NCBI RefSeq assembly: GCF_036370855.1 | Contig: NC_088117.1 | Span: forward strand, 930,001-994,000 | Direction of reading: 5' to 3' | Length of the DNA stretch: 64,000 bases | Origin: Dromaius novaehollandiae | Lineage: Eukaryota; Chordata; Aves; Casuariiformes; Dromaiidae | Part shown: positions 34,587 through 46,879 of the stretch, piece after piece | Layout: every line of letters begins with the position of its first letter | How positions within the stretch are numbered: the first letter of the stretch is position 1 | Position numbers and translations under genes: made by a program | The notes under the pieces: generated by a model | What the model was told of the DNA's origin: nothing | The model's input: only the letters and a program-made list of their open reading frames with translations | Databases searched by the model: none

Positions 34587-36332
34587 GAGGGGAGGTTGGC
34601 TCATGACTGCCTGCAAACTCTTGCGCGAGCGTATTCCAGCCGTCCGGATTTGAGAGATATTCCATTGCAGAATCCAGATTGGGAATTATTTACTGATGGG
34701 AGCAGTTTTATAATAAAGGGAGAAAGAAGGGCTGGAGATGCTGTTGTCACTTTGGAAGAAGAAATCGAAGCAAGATCGCTGCCAGCAAATACATCTGCCC
34801 AGAAAGCAGAACTGATTGCTTTAAGCCAGGCTCTGGAAGTATCGGAAGGAAAACGGACCAATGTGTTTACAGAGTCAGAATACGCCTTTGGGGTTATACA
34901 TGCCCATGGCGCAATTTGGAAGGAAAGAGGATTGCTATCTTCTCAAGGGAATCCTATAAAATAGAGTAAGGAGATTATGGAGCTACTGGAAGCAGCTAAT
35001 AACCCCAAAGAAATAGCAGTAATGCATTGCAAAGCGCACCAGTCCAGACAGACTGTCATAGTTAAAGGGAACAAAAGGGCCGATGAGGCTGCAAAAAGGG
35101 CAGCACTATTCGTGTCGGTGGCAGCCTTAGTTCCAGAGAGAACGCTAAGAATGGAAATTCCGGTAGACACTGAAAAAGAAAATAAATTAGCAGAAATACT
35201 GAAATGCATCAAGACTTCCGAAGGATGGTGGGTAGCATCTCCTGGACAATGTGTGGTAACTTTGCTGATAATGAAGAAGCTGATGGAGCAAATACATGAT
35301 AGTAGCCACATGGGAGCCGAGGCATCGGTTGAAACAGGTAAAAGAGTTGCTGTGGGAGTTAGTATGTTAATAATTGCAAAGGGTATTACACAAAAATGTG
35401 AAATCTGTCTTAGAAATAATCCCAAGATTCAGAAGAAGCCCCCCCCCTCCCCAGGGGAAGTAAAAAGGGGCATCATGCCTGAGGATTACTGGCAAATTGA
35501 TTTTTCTGAATTACCAAGCTGTAATGGATATAAATACTTGTTGGTAATTGTTGACAGCTTTTCAGGATGGCCTGAGGCTTTCCTGTGTCGCACCAATAAA
35601 GCAAGGGAGGTAGTGAAAATGTTATTAAAAGAAATCAAAGCAAGATTTGGGGTACCAGAAGGATTTTCTTTGGATAGGGCACCTCATTTTATAGCAGAAA
35701 TAGTACAGGAAATCTCAAAAATAGCACAAATTAAATGGGATTTACATACCCCCTGGAGGCCACAGTGCAGTGGAAAAGTGGAAAGAATGACTCAAACAAT
35801 GAAGAGAGAGAGAGGAAAATTGTGTCAGGAGACTCAGATGAAATGGACTGATGTTTTACCTCTGGCATTATTAAGAATCAGAATAACCCCCAGGGTTAGG
35901 GAGAAAGTTGGTCCATTTGAGATTCTGTATGGTAAACCTTACACTGTCAATTTAACTGGAAATGACATTCAGATGCACGTTAAGGGCGATCAAATTTTAA
36001 GGGATTCTCTCTTGTCTATGGCAGAGGTTCTTACTTCTCTCCGTAGGTACATCCAGTTAAGATCTCCCGTACTTTTAGATTCACCTGTACATTCATTCCA
36101 GCCGGGAGATCAAGTACATCTTTGGACCTGGAAGGATGAGCCGTTGACAGAAAAATGGAGAGGACCATATCTTGTACTACTAACAACAAATACTGCTGTG
36201 AAACTGCAGGGAATTGGTTCCTGGATCCACTACACCCGAGTGAAAGCAGTGCCTCGAGAGATGTGGAAAGCTGAACAAGTTCAGCCTTTAATGTTACGAG
36301 TTGTATTAGAAGCGAATCGGTTTCAAATTTAG
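34587..36332 (+). pseudogene. ERV-2 RNase H-integrase fragment, unit 2
   Basis: It begins inside RNase H at the duplication junction. A TAG remains at 34,962-34,964. After it a single frame of 451 codons (34,977-36,332) is open, because the C run at 35,439-35,447 has nine C instead of eight. No gag, protease or reverse transcriptase accompanies it, and no LTR promoter lies directly upstream within the unit. Confidence 0.9.
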
Positions 36333-36410
36333 ATTGTCTTCAGGGAAGAATTGCTTTAATCTGTTTGTTAGGAATAGGGTTAATATCGTTGTTATGGTAT
36401 CTGTGTAAAA

Positions 36411-37182
36411 ATGATGTTCTCCTTAACAACCAGGGGAGAAATGTGGTGGTTAGTTTTTCTAGGTTCCCTGAGCCAAGCAATTAAAGGGAATCAGGAAGGA
36501 TTTTGGAGTCACAATCTCCATTTGGAAGTAATTACGAAATCTATGAAGCTAGTTAACCGGAGGGATTGCTGGGTGCGTACCCACTTCCCTGGCCATTCCA
36601 ACAAGGGCTTCCTGCTAATTGGAGTGCCTCTTAATTTTTCCTTTATGGAATTTATACAACAGATAAGAAATGACAGTGATCAAAGGAAATATGATGAAAC
36701 AACCGAACAGGAATGGGAATTTCAGAGTGTGACAGGAGATTATTATCAATGTATCCGAAGATGTAATAATAGTAATAAATGGTGGGAGAAAACTGTACTT
36801 TATGGAAAACAACCGATCAACTGTACTGGAGCCATTAAGGTAGGAGGTTATAAAAATTGCTATGTTATTGGCATCTCAGGGAGGAGTATGTACAGTAATA
36901 AACACTGGTTGCTGTGTATATGTGGATCAAAGCAGGAGAATTTCTGCCGATCTAAATGAAATCTGGAAGCAGACTGAAATCTTACGTGGGGTTCAGAAAG
37001 ATGATACTTCTTTCGGATTTGAAGAAACATGGAAATGGTTGACTTCCTGGTTCCCTGATGTAAGCTCATGGGTTAAAAACTGTTTAACAATTTTGGGAAT
37101 GGTGTTAGTAGTTTTTGTATGCATTTATGTAGTGATTCAATGCATTTACAAAAGTAATATGGGAAAGATTTTAAAAGAGTGA
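36411..37182 (+). pseudogene. ERV-2 env, internally deleted, unit 2
   Basis: Same deleted structure as unit 1, with one substitution (Ser or Gly codon on the opposite strand; C for T near 36,703) shared with unit 3. Confidence 0.85.
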
Positions 37183-37218
37183 GACTAATATGATCATCTA
37201 AGTCTCAAAAGGGGGAAT

Positions 37219-37973
37219 TGTTACAAGACAACCCTGGGAAGCTCAGAAAGAATGTTTGAAGTAGGTAGATTAGGATAACTTCTATCTCTCTTTTCTAAAA
37301 AACTGAAGCTGTCTAGAGGTAGCCACTTAGATAAAATTTGCTTAGCATGAGTAGCTAAATTTGCTGAAGCCTTAGGCCGCACACTTGCTTAGCATGAGTA
37401 GCTAAATTTGCTGAAGCCTTAGGCCGTACTCCTAGTTCAGTAAGAAAGGGCCCCACAGCTGGCGCAGGCTGGAAAGATAAGGGAGTTACAAGCAGTCTGC
37501 ATTCCTGTGCCCTACTCTCCGAAAGGGAGGATGTCAAGGCTTTGAAATAAGGCCTGCTTGGGCGCCAGGACCTTGGGAAGCAAAGCCTCCTCTCACTGTT
37601 GAAACAATGTTAATTAAGGGGTCTGGATTATATCCTCTTCGTCAGGACCTTGGGAGATAACACCTACTGACCCTGCTGGGGCAGTGTCAGTTGCTGAAAT
37701 TACTATCTCCCCTCATCAGGACCTTGAGAGGCAGGGGTGGGAGCCAGGGAATGAAGAAATCACTAACCAATCAGTGCAAAAGGGAAAGCTGCAAACCTGC
37801 CAATGTGTTTGTCTTGATGCTACTTGAAAAGTTGGAGGGGGGTGCTTGATTTGTGGGAAACCACCGAGCACCCAGGCTTGCGCAACTCTGAACTAAATAA
37901 GCCAATGTCTCTGCTGAGTGTGTAATTATTGGCTTATTGCACACCAGGCAACGAATCCGCTTTTCGGACAACA
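37219..37973 (+). repeat. ERV-2 3' LTR, unit 2
   Basis: Same length, ends and 47-bp internal duplication as the LTR of unit 1; no difference noticed by eye. Confidence 0.9.
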
Positions 37974-39739
37974 AAAGTGGACCTATATTTGTTGATTAGC
38001 AAAGAGAGAATGACCTTACAAAGCTGGAGCTTTGGAAGCAAAGGGCACTGTGTCAACACAGGCTGCTTGCCCTGAGCAGCATTAAGAACAGCAAGAGAGC
38101 ATAAAGTAATACTTAAACTCCAGTTAACTGAATGTGTAGTTTGCTTCCAGCAGCATCTTGAACTGTCTTTGTTGTCCCGTTCCTTAACCATCTGTGCTGT
38201 GCTATTTTTGTTCCAATCACATAGTATCAGTCTTCAAGGATTATGGAGGGTCCTGTATGGTTCCTGTAAGGTGAGAAATAAGCATTTAAAAAATGAAATC
38301 AGTTTCAGAGGTCATGGATAAACTGTAAACCAAATGTGATTGTTAAAGCCCCCATTCTTATAACAGTTTGTTAAAAAAAAAACCCAAACACCACCAGCTT
38401 CAGGCTACTGTTCACTGGAAAACTACTATTACAGTAAGCACTGACACTATTGATTTGAGTTAGAATGAAATAGAAAAGAAATAGGGCATGTTGCACCTTG
38501 CCTAGAATAAGGGCCCAGGAGGGCCCTCATCTTCTGAGGGACAGAAGATTTTACAAAATTAATCAAAATGAAAAATATTCATTTTGCTTAATACATTATT
38601 TGAAGTTTCCCAGGTACTTTGTGATGAAAATCTCAACGACCTTTGCACTTCTTTTGTTATTTACTCTTTTTAAAGAGGTATTACAGGAAAGAATTGTCAT
38701 ACTTCTGTAGTGTGTTCATCCTAGAAGTGGCAAACCTGACCTTAAAGCTAACTTTAGTGGGACGGGGTTCAAACTCACCTCTCCCACCTCTCACTCTAAT
38801 GCAGTTGTCATCAGACTATAAAGTTAGTTCTACTGGTTGGACTTGCTATCATCCTGGCTGCTAGAAAAAGCATGACTCTATAGGCTGATGGTTAGGGTTA
38901 TTAGCAGTGAGACAGACAGTCGACAGGCAGACGGAGTCCTATTTTTTTCTCTTGGGTTTGTTTGTGTACTCTACATATAGCAGTCATCACTCCCTCTACT
39001 GGCCTGAATTAAAAAGAAGAGACTGGCTGCGTTTTATAAAGATCCTGATCTTCTCTGAGTATATAGGGAGTATTTTGAAAATACAATAAATATGACATGG
39101 GTTTATCATGGTAGATTGTGCCCAACTAATATCTTTTTTGATAGGGTGAATGATTCCATTGAAAAGAAAGATCAACTATCTCTAATCGCACTGGAATTCA
39201 GTAAAAGAGTTGGTGCACTGCAATGGAAAAAAATCTTCTGGTTAAAGTGGAGCTTTCTAAAAAACTGTAAGCGATGGGTATGGGGAGGGCACGAGGAGCT
39301 AAAAAAATGAAAGCAACAAATATCCATGCTGAAAAAAGTGCTGTATAGTTGAATACAGGTGACTAGTGGACTCCCTTGAGGATCAAGTGTCAGACTGATT
39401 TTAGTTAACATTTTCATTTCTGGTCTTGACACAAAAAGAGTACGTGACTGTTTGTTGATGACAAAAAGCTGAGAGGCACTACTAAGTCAGGTGACACCGG
39501 CCAACATAGTGGAAGGAAATGGAATGATTGGTACAAAACACAGTGCTAACAAGTGACAATTTGGTTATGTGGGGGCAAAGAAGAACTCTTACAGCTGGAG
39601 ATATCAGAGATCACCTCCAAGGAAAAGGTGTTAGCTAACCATTGGATGCTTAGGAGCCACAAGACAGCTTCAGGAATAAAACATAAGCAGAAACCATCCT
39701 ACGGTGTAGCAGATGAAAAAATAGGGAAATGTAAACATA
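37974..39739. other. Copied host flank and CR1 fragment, unit 2
   Basis: Copy of 32,821-34,586, with the CR1-like part from about 39,083. It ends at the second RNase H junction. Confidence 0.85.
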
Positions 39740-41485
39740 GAGGGGAGGTTGGCTCATGACTGCCTGCAAACTCTTGCGCGAGCGTATTCCAGCCGTCCGG
39801 ATTTGAGAGATATTCCATTGCAGAATCCAGATTGGGAATTATTTACTGATGGGAGCAGTTTTATAATAAAGGGAGAAAGAAGGGCTGGAGATGCTGTTGT
39901 CACTTTGGAAGAAGAAATCGAAGCAAGATCGCTGCCAGCAAATACATCTGCCCAGAAAGCAGAACTGATTGCTTTAAGCCAGGCTCTGGAAGTATCGGAA
40001 GGAAAACGGACCAATGTGTTTACAGAGTCAGAATACGCCTTTGGGGTTATACATGCCCATGGCGCAATTTGGAAGGAAAGAGGATTGCTATCTTCTCAAG
40101 GGAATCCTATAAAATAGAGTAAGGAGATTATGGAGCTACTGGAAGCAGCTAATAACCCCAAAGAAATAGCAGTAATGCATTGCAAAGCGCACCAGTCCAG
40201 ACAGACTGTCATAGTTAAAGGGAACAAAAGGGCCGATGAGGCTGCAAAAAGGGCAGCACTATTCGTGTCGGTGGCAGCCTTAGTTCCAGAGAGAACGCTA
40301 AGAATGGAAATTCCGGTAGACACTGAAAAAGAAAATAAATTAGCAGAAATACTGAAATGCATCAAGACTTCCGAAGGATGGTGGGTAGCATCTCCTGGAC
40401 AATGTGTGGTAACTTTGCTGATAATGAAGAAGCTGATGGAGCAAATACATGATAGTAGCCACATGGGAGCCGAGGCATCGGTTGAAACAGGTAAAAGAGT
40501 TGCTGTGGGAGTTAGTATGTTAATAATTGCAAAGGGTATTACACAAAAATGTGAAATCTGTCTTAGAAATAATCCCAAGATTCAGAAGAAGCCCCCCCCC
40601 TCCCCAGGGGAAGTAAAAAGGGGCATCATGCCTGAGGATTACTGGCAAATTGATTTTTCTGAATTACCAAGCTGTAATGGATATAAATACTTGTTGGTAA
40701 TTGTTGACAGCTTTTCAGGATGGCCTGAGGCTTTCCTGTGTCGCACCAATAAAGCAAGGGAGGTAGTGAAAATGTTATTAAAAGAAATCAAAGCAAGATT
40801 TGGGGTACCAGAAGGATTTTCTTTGGATAGGGCACCTCATTTTATAGCAGAAATAGTACAGGAAATCTCAAAAATAGCACAAATTAAATGGGATTTACAT
40901 ACCCCCTGGAGGCCACAGTGCAGTGGAAAAGTGGAAAGAATGACTCAAACAATGAAGAGAGAGAGAGGAAAATTGTGTCAGGAGACTCAGATGAAATGGA
41001 CTGATGTTTTACCTCTGGCATTATTAAGAATCAGAATAACCCCCAGGGTTAGGGAGAAAGTTGGTCCATTTGAGATTCTGTATGGTAAACCTTACACTGT
41101 CAATTTAACTGGAAATGACATTCAGATGCACGTTAAGGGCGATCAAATTTTAAGGGATTCTCTCTTGTCTATGGCAGAGGTTCTTACTTCTCTCCGTAGG
41201 TACATCCAGTTAAGATCTCCCGTACTTTTAGATTCACCTGTACATTCATTCCAGCCGGGAGATCAAGTACATCTTTGGACCTGGAAGGATGAGCCGTTGA
41301 CAGAAAAATGGAGAGGACCATATCTTGTACTACTAACAACAAATACTGCTGTGAAACTGCAGGGAATTGGTTCCTGGATCCACTACACCCGAGTGAAAGC
41401 AGTGCCTCGAGAGATGTGGAAAGCTGAACAAGTTCAGCCTTTAATGTTACGAGTTGTATTAGAAGCGAATCGGTTTCAAATTTAG
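39740..41485 (+). pseudogene. ERV-2 RNase H-integrase fragment, unit 3
   Basis: Same as unit 2, including the nine-C run (40,592-40,600) and the 451-codon frame 40,130-41,485. Confidence 0.9.
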
Positions 41486-41563
41486 ATTGTCTTCAGGGAA
41501 GAATTGCTTTAATCTGTTTGTTAGGAATAGGGTTAATATCGTTGTTATGGTATCTGTGTAAAA

Positions 41564-42335
41564 ATGATGTTCTCCTTAACAACCAGGGGAGAAATGTGGT
41601 GGTTAGTTTTTCTAGGTTCCCTGAGCCAAGCAATTAAAGGGAATCAGGAAGGATTTTGGAGTCACAATCTCCATTTGGAAGTAATTACGAAATCTATGAA
41701 GCTAGTTAACCGGAGGGATTGCTGGGTGCGTACCCACTTCCCTGGCCATTCCAACAAGGGCTTCCTGCTAATTGGAGTGCCTCTTAATTTTTCCTTTATG
41801 GAATTTATACAACAGATAAGAAATGACAGTGATCAAAGGAAATATGATGAAACAACCGAACAGGAATGGGAATTTCAGAGTGTGACAGGAGATTATTATC
41901 AATGTATCCGAAGATGTAATAATAGTAATAAATGGTGGGAGAAAACTGTACTTTATGGAAAACAACCGATCAACTGTACTGGAGCCATTAAGGTAGGAGG
42001 TTATAAAAATTGCTATGTTATTGGCATCTCAGGGAGGAGTATGTACAGTAATAAACACTGGTTGCTGTGTATATGTGGATCAAAGCAGGAGAATTTCTGC
42101 CGATCTAAATGAAATCTGGAAGCAGACTGAAATCTTACGTGGGGTTCAGAAAGATGATACTTCTTTCGGATTTGAAGAAACATGGAAATGGTTGACTTCC
42201 TGGTTCCCTGATGTAAGCTCATGGGTTAAAAACTGTTTAACAATTTTGGGAATGGTGTTAGTAGTTTTTGTATGCATTTATGTAGTGATTCAATGCATTT
42301 ACAAAAGTAATATGGGAAAGATTTTAAAAGAGTGA
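41564..42335 (+). pseudogene. ERV-2 env, internally deleted, unit 3
   Basis: Indistinguishable by eye from the unit 2 copy. Confidence 0.85.
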
Positions 42336-42371
42336 GACTAATATGATCATCTAAGTCTCAAAAGGGGGAAT

Positions 42372-43126
42372 TGTTACAAGACAACCCTGGGAAGCTCAGA
42401 AAGAATGTTTGAAGTAGGTAGATTAGGATAACTTCTATCTCTCTTTTCTAAAAAACTGAAGCTGTCTAGAGGTAGCCACTTAGATAAAATTTGCTTAGCA
42501 TGAGTAGCTAAATTTGCTGAAGCCTTAGGCCGCACACTTGCTTAGCATGAGTAGCTAAATTTGCTGAAGCCTTAGGCCGTACTCCTAGTTCAGTAAGAAA
42601 GGGCCCCACAGCTGGCGCAGGCTGGAAAGATAAGGGAGTTACAAGCAGTCTGCATTCCTGTGCCCTACTCTCCGAAAGGGAGGATGTCAAGGCTTTGAAA
42701 TAAGGCCTGCTTGGGCGCCAGGACCTTGGGAAGCAAAGCCTCCTCTCACTGTTGAAACAATGTTAATTAAGGGGTCTGGATTATATCCTCTTCGTCAGGA
42801 CCTTGGGAGATAACACCTACTGACCCTGCTGGGGCAGTGTCAGTTGCTGAAATTACTATCTCCCCTCATCAGGACCTTGAGAGGCAGGGGTGGGAGCCAG
42901 GGAATGAAGAAATCACTAACCAATCAGTGCAAAAGGGAAAGCTGCAAACCTGCCAATGTGTTTGTCTTGATGCTACTTGAAAAGTTGGAGGGGGGTGCTT
43001 GATTTGTGGGAAACCACCGAGCACCCAGGCTTGCGCAACTCTGAACTAAATAAGCCAATGTCTCTGCTGAGTGTGTAATTATTGGCTTATTGCACACCAG
43101 GCAACGAATCCGCTTTTCGGACAACA
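42372..43126 (+). repeat. ERV-2 3' LTR, unit 3
   Basis: Third copy of the 755-bp LTR, with the same internal 47-bp duplication. Confidence 0.9.
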
Positions 43127-44235
43127 AAAGTGGACCTATATTTGTTGATTAGCAAAGAGAGAATGACCTTACAAAGCTGGAGCTTTGGAAGCAAAGGGCA
43201 CTGTGTCAACACAGGCTGCTTGCCCTGAGCAGCATTAAGAACAGCAAGAGAGCATAAAGTAATACTTAAACTCCAGTTAACTGAATGTGTAGTTTGCTTC
43301 CAGCAGCATCTTGAACTGTCTTTGTTGTCCCGTTCCTTAACCATCTGTGCTGTGCTATTTTTGTTCCAATCACATAGTATCAGTCTTCAAGGATTATGGA
43401 GGGTCCTGTATGGTTCCTGTAAGGTGAGAAATAAGCATTTAAAAAATGAAATCAGTTTCAGAGGTCATGGATAAACTGTAAACCAAATGTGATTGTTAAA
43501 GCCCCCATTCTTATAACAGTTTGTTAAAAAAAAAACCCAAACACCACCAGCTTCAGGCTACTGTTCACTGGAAAACTACTATTACAGTAAGCACTGACAC
43601 TATTGATTTGAGTTAGAATGAAATAGAAAAGAAATAGGGCATGTTGCACCTTGCCTAGAATAAGGGCCCAGGAGGGCCCTCATCTTCTGAGGGACAGAAG
43701 ATTTTACAAAATTAATCAAAATGAAAAATATTCATTTTGCTTAATACATTATTTGAAGTTTCCCAGGTACTTTGTGATGAAAATCTCAACGACCTTTGCA
43801 CTTCTTTTGTTATTTACTCTTTTTAAAGAGGTATTACAGGAAAGAATTGTCATACTTCTGTAGTGTGTTCATCCTAGAAGTGGCAAACCTGACCTTAAAG
43901 CTAACTTTAGTGGGACGGGGTTCAAACTCACCTCTCCCACCTCTCACTCTAATGCAGTTGTCATCAGACTATAAAGTTAGTTCTACTGGTTGGACTTGCT
44001 ATCATCCTGGCTGCTAGAAAAAGCATGACTCTATAGGCTGATGGTTAGGGTTATTAGCAGTGAGACAGACAGTCGACAGGCAGACGGAGTCCTATTTTTT
44101 TCTCTTGGGTTTGTTTGTGTACTCTACATATAGCAGTCATCACTCCCTCTACTGGCCTGAATTAAAAAGAAGAGACTGGCTGCGTTTTATAAAGATCCTG
44201 ATCTTCTCTGAGTATATAGGGAGTATTTTGAAAAT
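43127..44235. other. Host flank, unit 3, no gene recognised
   Basis: Same content as 32,821-33,929. Confidence 0.7.
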
Positions 44236-45140
44236 ACAATAAATATGACATGGGTTTATCATGGTAGATTGTGCCCAACTAATATCTTTTTTGATAGGGT
44301 GAATGATTCCATTGAAAAGAAAGATCAACTATCTCTAATCGCACTGGAATTCAGTAAAAGAGTTGGTGCACTGCAATGGAAAAAAAGTCTTCTGGTTAAA
44401 GTGGAGCTTTCTAAAAAACTGTAAGCGATGGGTATGGGGAGGGCACGAGGAGCTAAAAAAATGAAAGCAACAAATATCCATGCTGAAAAAAGTGCTGTAT
44501 AGTTGAATACAGGTGACTAGTGGACTCCCTTGAGGATCAAGTGTCAGACTGATTTTAGTTAACATTTTCATTTCTGGTCTTGACACAAAAAGAGTACGTG
44601 ACTGTTTGTTGATGACAAAAAGCTGAGAGGCACTACTAAGTCAGGTGACACCGGCCAACATAGTGGAAGGAAATGGAATGATTGGTACAAAACACAGTGC
44701 TAACAAGTGACAATTTGGTTATGTGGGGGCAAAGAAGAACTCTTACAGCTGGAGATATCAGAGATCACCTCCAAGGAAAAGGTGTTAGCTAACCATTGGA
44801 TGCTTAGGAGCCACAAGACAGCTCCAGGAATAAAACATAAGCAGGAACCATCCTACGGTGTAGCAGATGAAAAAATAGGGAAATGTAAACATAGAAGGCA
44901 CTTCACCCAGAACTGTGTGTGGTATTTTGGCCAGGCAAGAGGAATTCAAAGTGGAAGAGATGTTAGCAGAAGGAAAAAGGATATACAAACCATTTATAAT
45001 TCAGGCTGGGCTGTGACATTACTACTTTTTAAACAGGAATAATGGGGCAAAGGACCTAGTTTTATGATGCAGCATGAACAGCATAGTTAAAAGAAAAAAT
45101 GATAGGATGCAATTCCAAAAGGTCTCTTCCAGTCCTGTAT
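44236..45140 (+). mobile_element. Old CR1-like LINE fragment, uninterrupted copy
   Basis: Here the CR1-like sequence continues past the duplication breakpoint (44,893) to about 45,140. It ends in a stretch resembling the common CR1 3' region (CCAAAAGGTCTCTTCCAGTCC). This copy shows the original arrangement before duplication. It has three private differences from units 1 and 2: an extra G near 44,388, C near 44,823 and G near 44,845. Confidence 0.6.
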
Positions 45141-46879
45141 TTTTTCTGCAAATAGTATCTTATCCATAATTTACTCCTAATAAACGATAACCTCCCATCA
45201 CAACTTACAATAGAAACTACTCCACATTTCTCACAGGGATATATGAGAGCTGTGTGACCTAAGATTCACACCTGACGGCCTGCTCAGCAGAATTTACCAG
45301 CTATTTAGAGAGTACATTTCCACTTAAAAACATCTGAAGTACACTTACTGTACGGGATGTTTCATACCCTGGTATTACATGTCCAGTCTATTGTTTTCAG
45401 ATTACAATGCACTGGTTTCTATTCCTTATTGATTCAACATTCTGTATTTCTGTCACGGAGATTATGGCTTCAGTAATTCTGGCAGGTACAGCCTAAGAGG
45501 AATCCTGGAAATTAAACCAGAGACTGGTAAGTTTTTCACAAACAATAAATAAAAATGCAGATCAAAAGTTTTTAAAGCTCAAATGATTTTTAAATAACAG
45601 TTCTTTCATGGGCTGTAGTGCTTAGCCGAGACTTAAGGAAAAGTTCCCCATTTGTCTTACTATAAATTGACTTACTAGCTTCAGACTGACAGTGCTTTCT
45701 TCATAAAGAAAGGGAGGTTTAAACTGATTAGCTGGCTCTTTTTATAATGCTGGAAAATCTGGCATTTGTGAGGATTTTTTTAAACACTAAACCAACCCAT
45801 GATAAGCTCTCCTGGTACGGAGCCCTGCAACCAAGTTATCTGGAGATGTTACTGTCAATATTTTCTAGCATGCCAGGGCATCTAATTATACCACCTATTG
45901 GTTCAAGAAAAAAGCCTCTTTAAGAGTAGGCAGAGGGTTTTCTTTCTCTGCTTGTTCTTTGTCAAGAGGAAAAGATATTCCACCTCCCATTTTTTTTATG
46001 TCTCTTGCCCACAGATCTCAGCTTAGAATCACCATGGCTTTACCTGAAATGCCACCCCTCTTTAGGGGATAAGAAAGGATGTGACCACCCTCCTGGCTTC
46101 TGGGTGTAGACAAAGCATTATGAATTTAAACTGTACGACATGGGCATTAGAATAACCCCAAAGAAGACAAGGAAGTGTAAACTACCCAAATTTGCTACGC
46201 TAGGCTGCTTTCAACTGCTTCAAAGCGTCTGGGTAGCAACGATGGAAAAAAGAGCACTGGTGCCACCAAAACCTGCCCAGCAGCGGCTGAATTCTGGCGG
46301 GTTAGAAGAGTAATGCAACAGGCTGTGCTGAGTAGGTGCAGGGTGGGAGTCGCTGCTGTGCTCGTGGCGAACAAGTCTTTTAGGAGGCCGAGAGGTCTCA
46401 GAGCCGTGGCTCTGAAGCGGTCACTGCTCTGGCCATGTGGTAACTTAGACCGATGTAGACTTGGTGCATTTCGGCGACAGCTGGTCGTGCTAAAGTAACG
46501 ATGAAGCTCTGCTCTTGCTGTTATTCACCGTGCAAGCGTGGAGCTCACCAACCACTTGCGAAGCGGTGCTGGCGGTGTAACGCTGGTGTGCATGAGGTCG
46601 AGCGAGCTCGCCAGGAGTGTTTGAGGGTCGGCCTGGGAGATGGGCCTGGCTCCAGCCGCGGCGGGCAGGCGGGGGCTGGCTGTCGAGGGACGGGCTGCTC
46701 CAGGAAGAGTTTGCCATACGCCAACTGTAGGGACTCCTTCCACCTCACCCGTGACGCTCCGTGCTTCTTCTCTGCTGGGCTGCGTTGCGCCAATTCCCCT
46801 CTCATCTCTCCCCTGCAGAACGTAAGGGGTTGTGCGATGCAGTATATTTGAACGATGCCTTTCCCAGAAATTGCTCCTC
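45141..46879. other. Intergenic, nothing recognised
   Basis: The first 1.1 kb is A/T-rich. From about 46,250 G+C rises toward the CpG island. No exon chain was found on either strand. Confidence 0.4.

Larger units (their letters stand above)
29435..44893 (+). repeat. Three direct tandem copies of a 5.15-kb ERV-plus-host unit
   Basis: Units are 29,435-34,586 (5,152 bp), 34,587-39,739 (5,153 bp) and 39,740-44,893 (5,154 bp). Each runs from inside ERV-2 RNase H through integrase, env and 3' LTR into 1.77 kb of flanking DNA that ends inside an old CR1 fragment. The junction reads ACATAGAGGGGAGG twice, where the source sequences are ...ACATAGAAGG (flank) and ...GGAGGGGAGG (RNase H), leaving a 2-bp overlap GA. 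Unit 1 differs from unit 2 by four substitutions and one C in a homopolymer, all in the ERV part. Units 2 and 3 differ only in the flank. Confidence 0.95.

Noticed and set aside
34977-41485. Possibility that the 451-codon RNase H/integrase frames of units 2 and 3 are functional genes
   Set aside because: They start inside RNase H, are preceded by a stop and no LTR, and lack the rest of pol. The openness depends on one homopolymer length.
29435-44893. Array read as a CRISPR-like or satellite array
   Set aside because: The units are 5-kb copies of identifiable proviral and host DNA, not short repeats with spacers.
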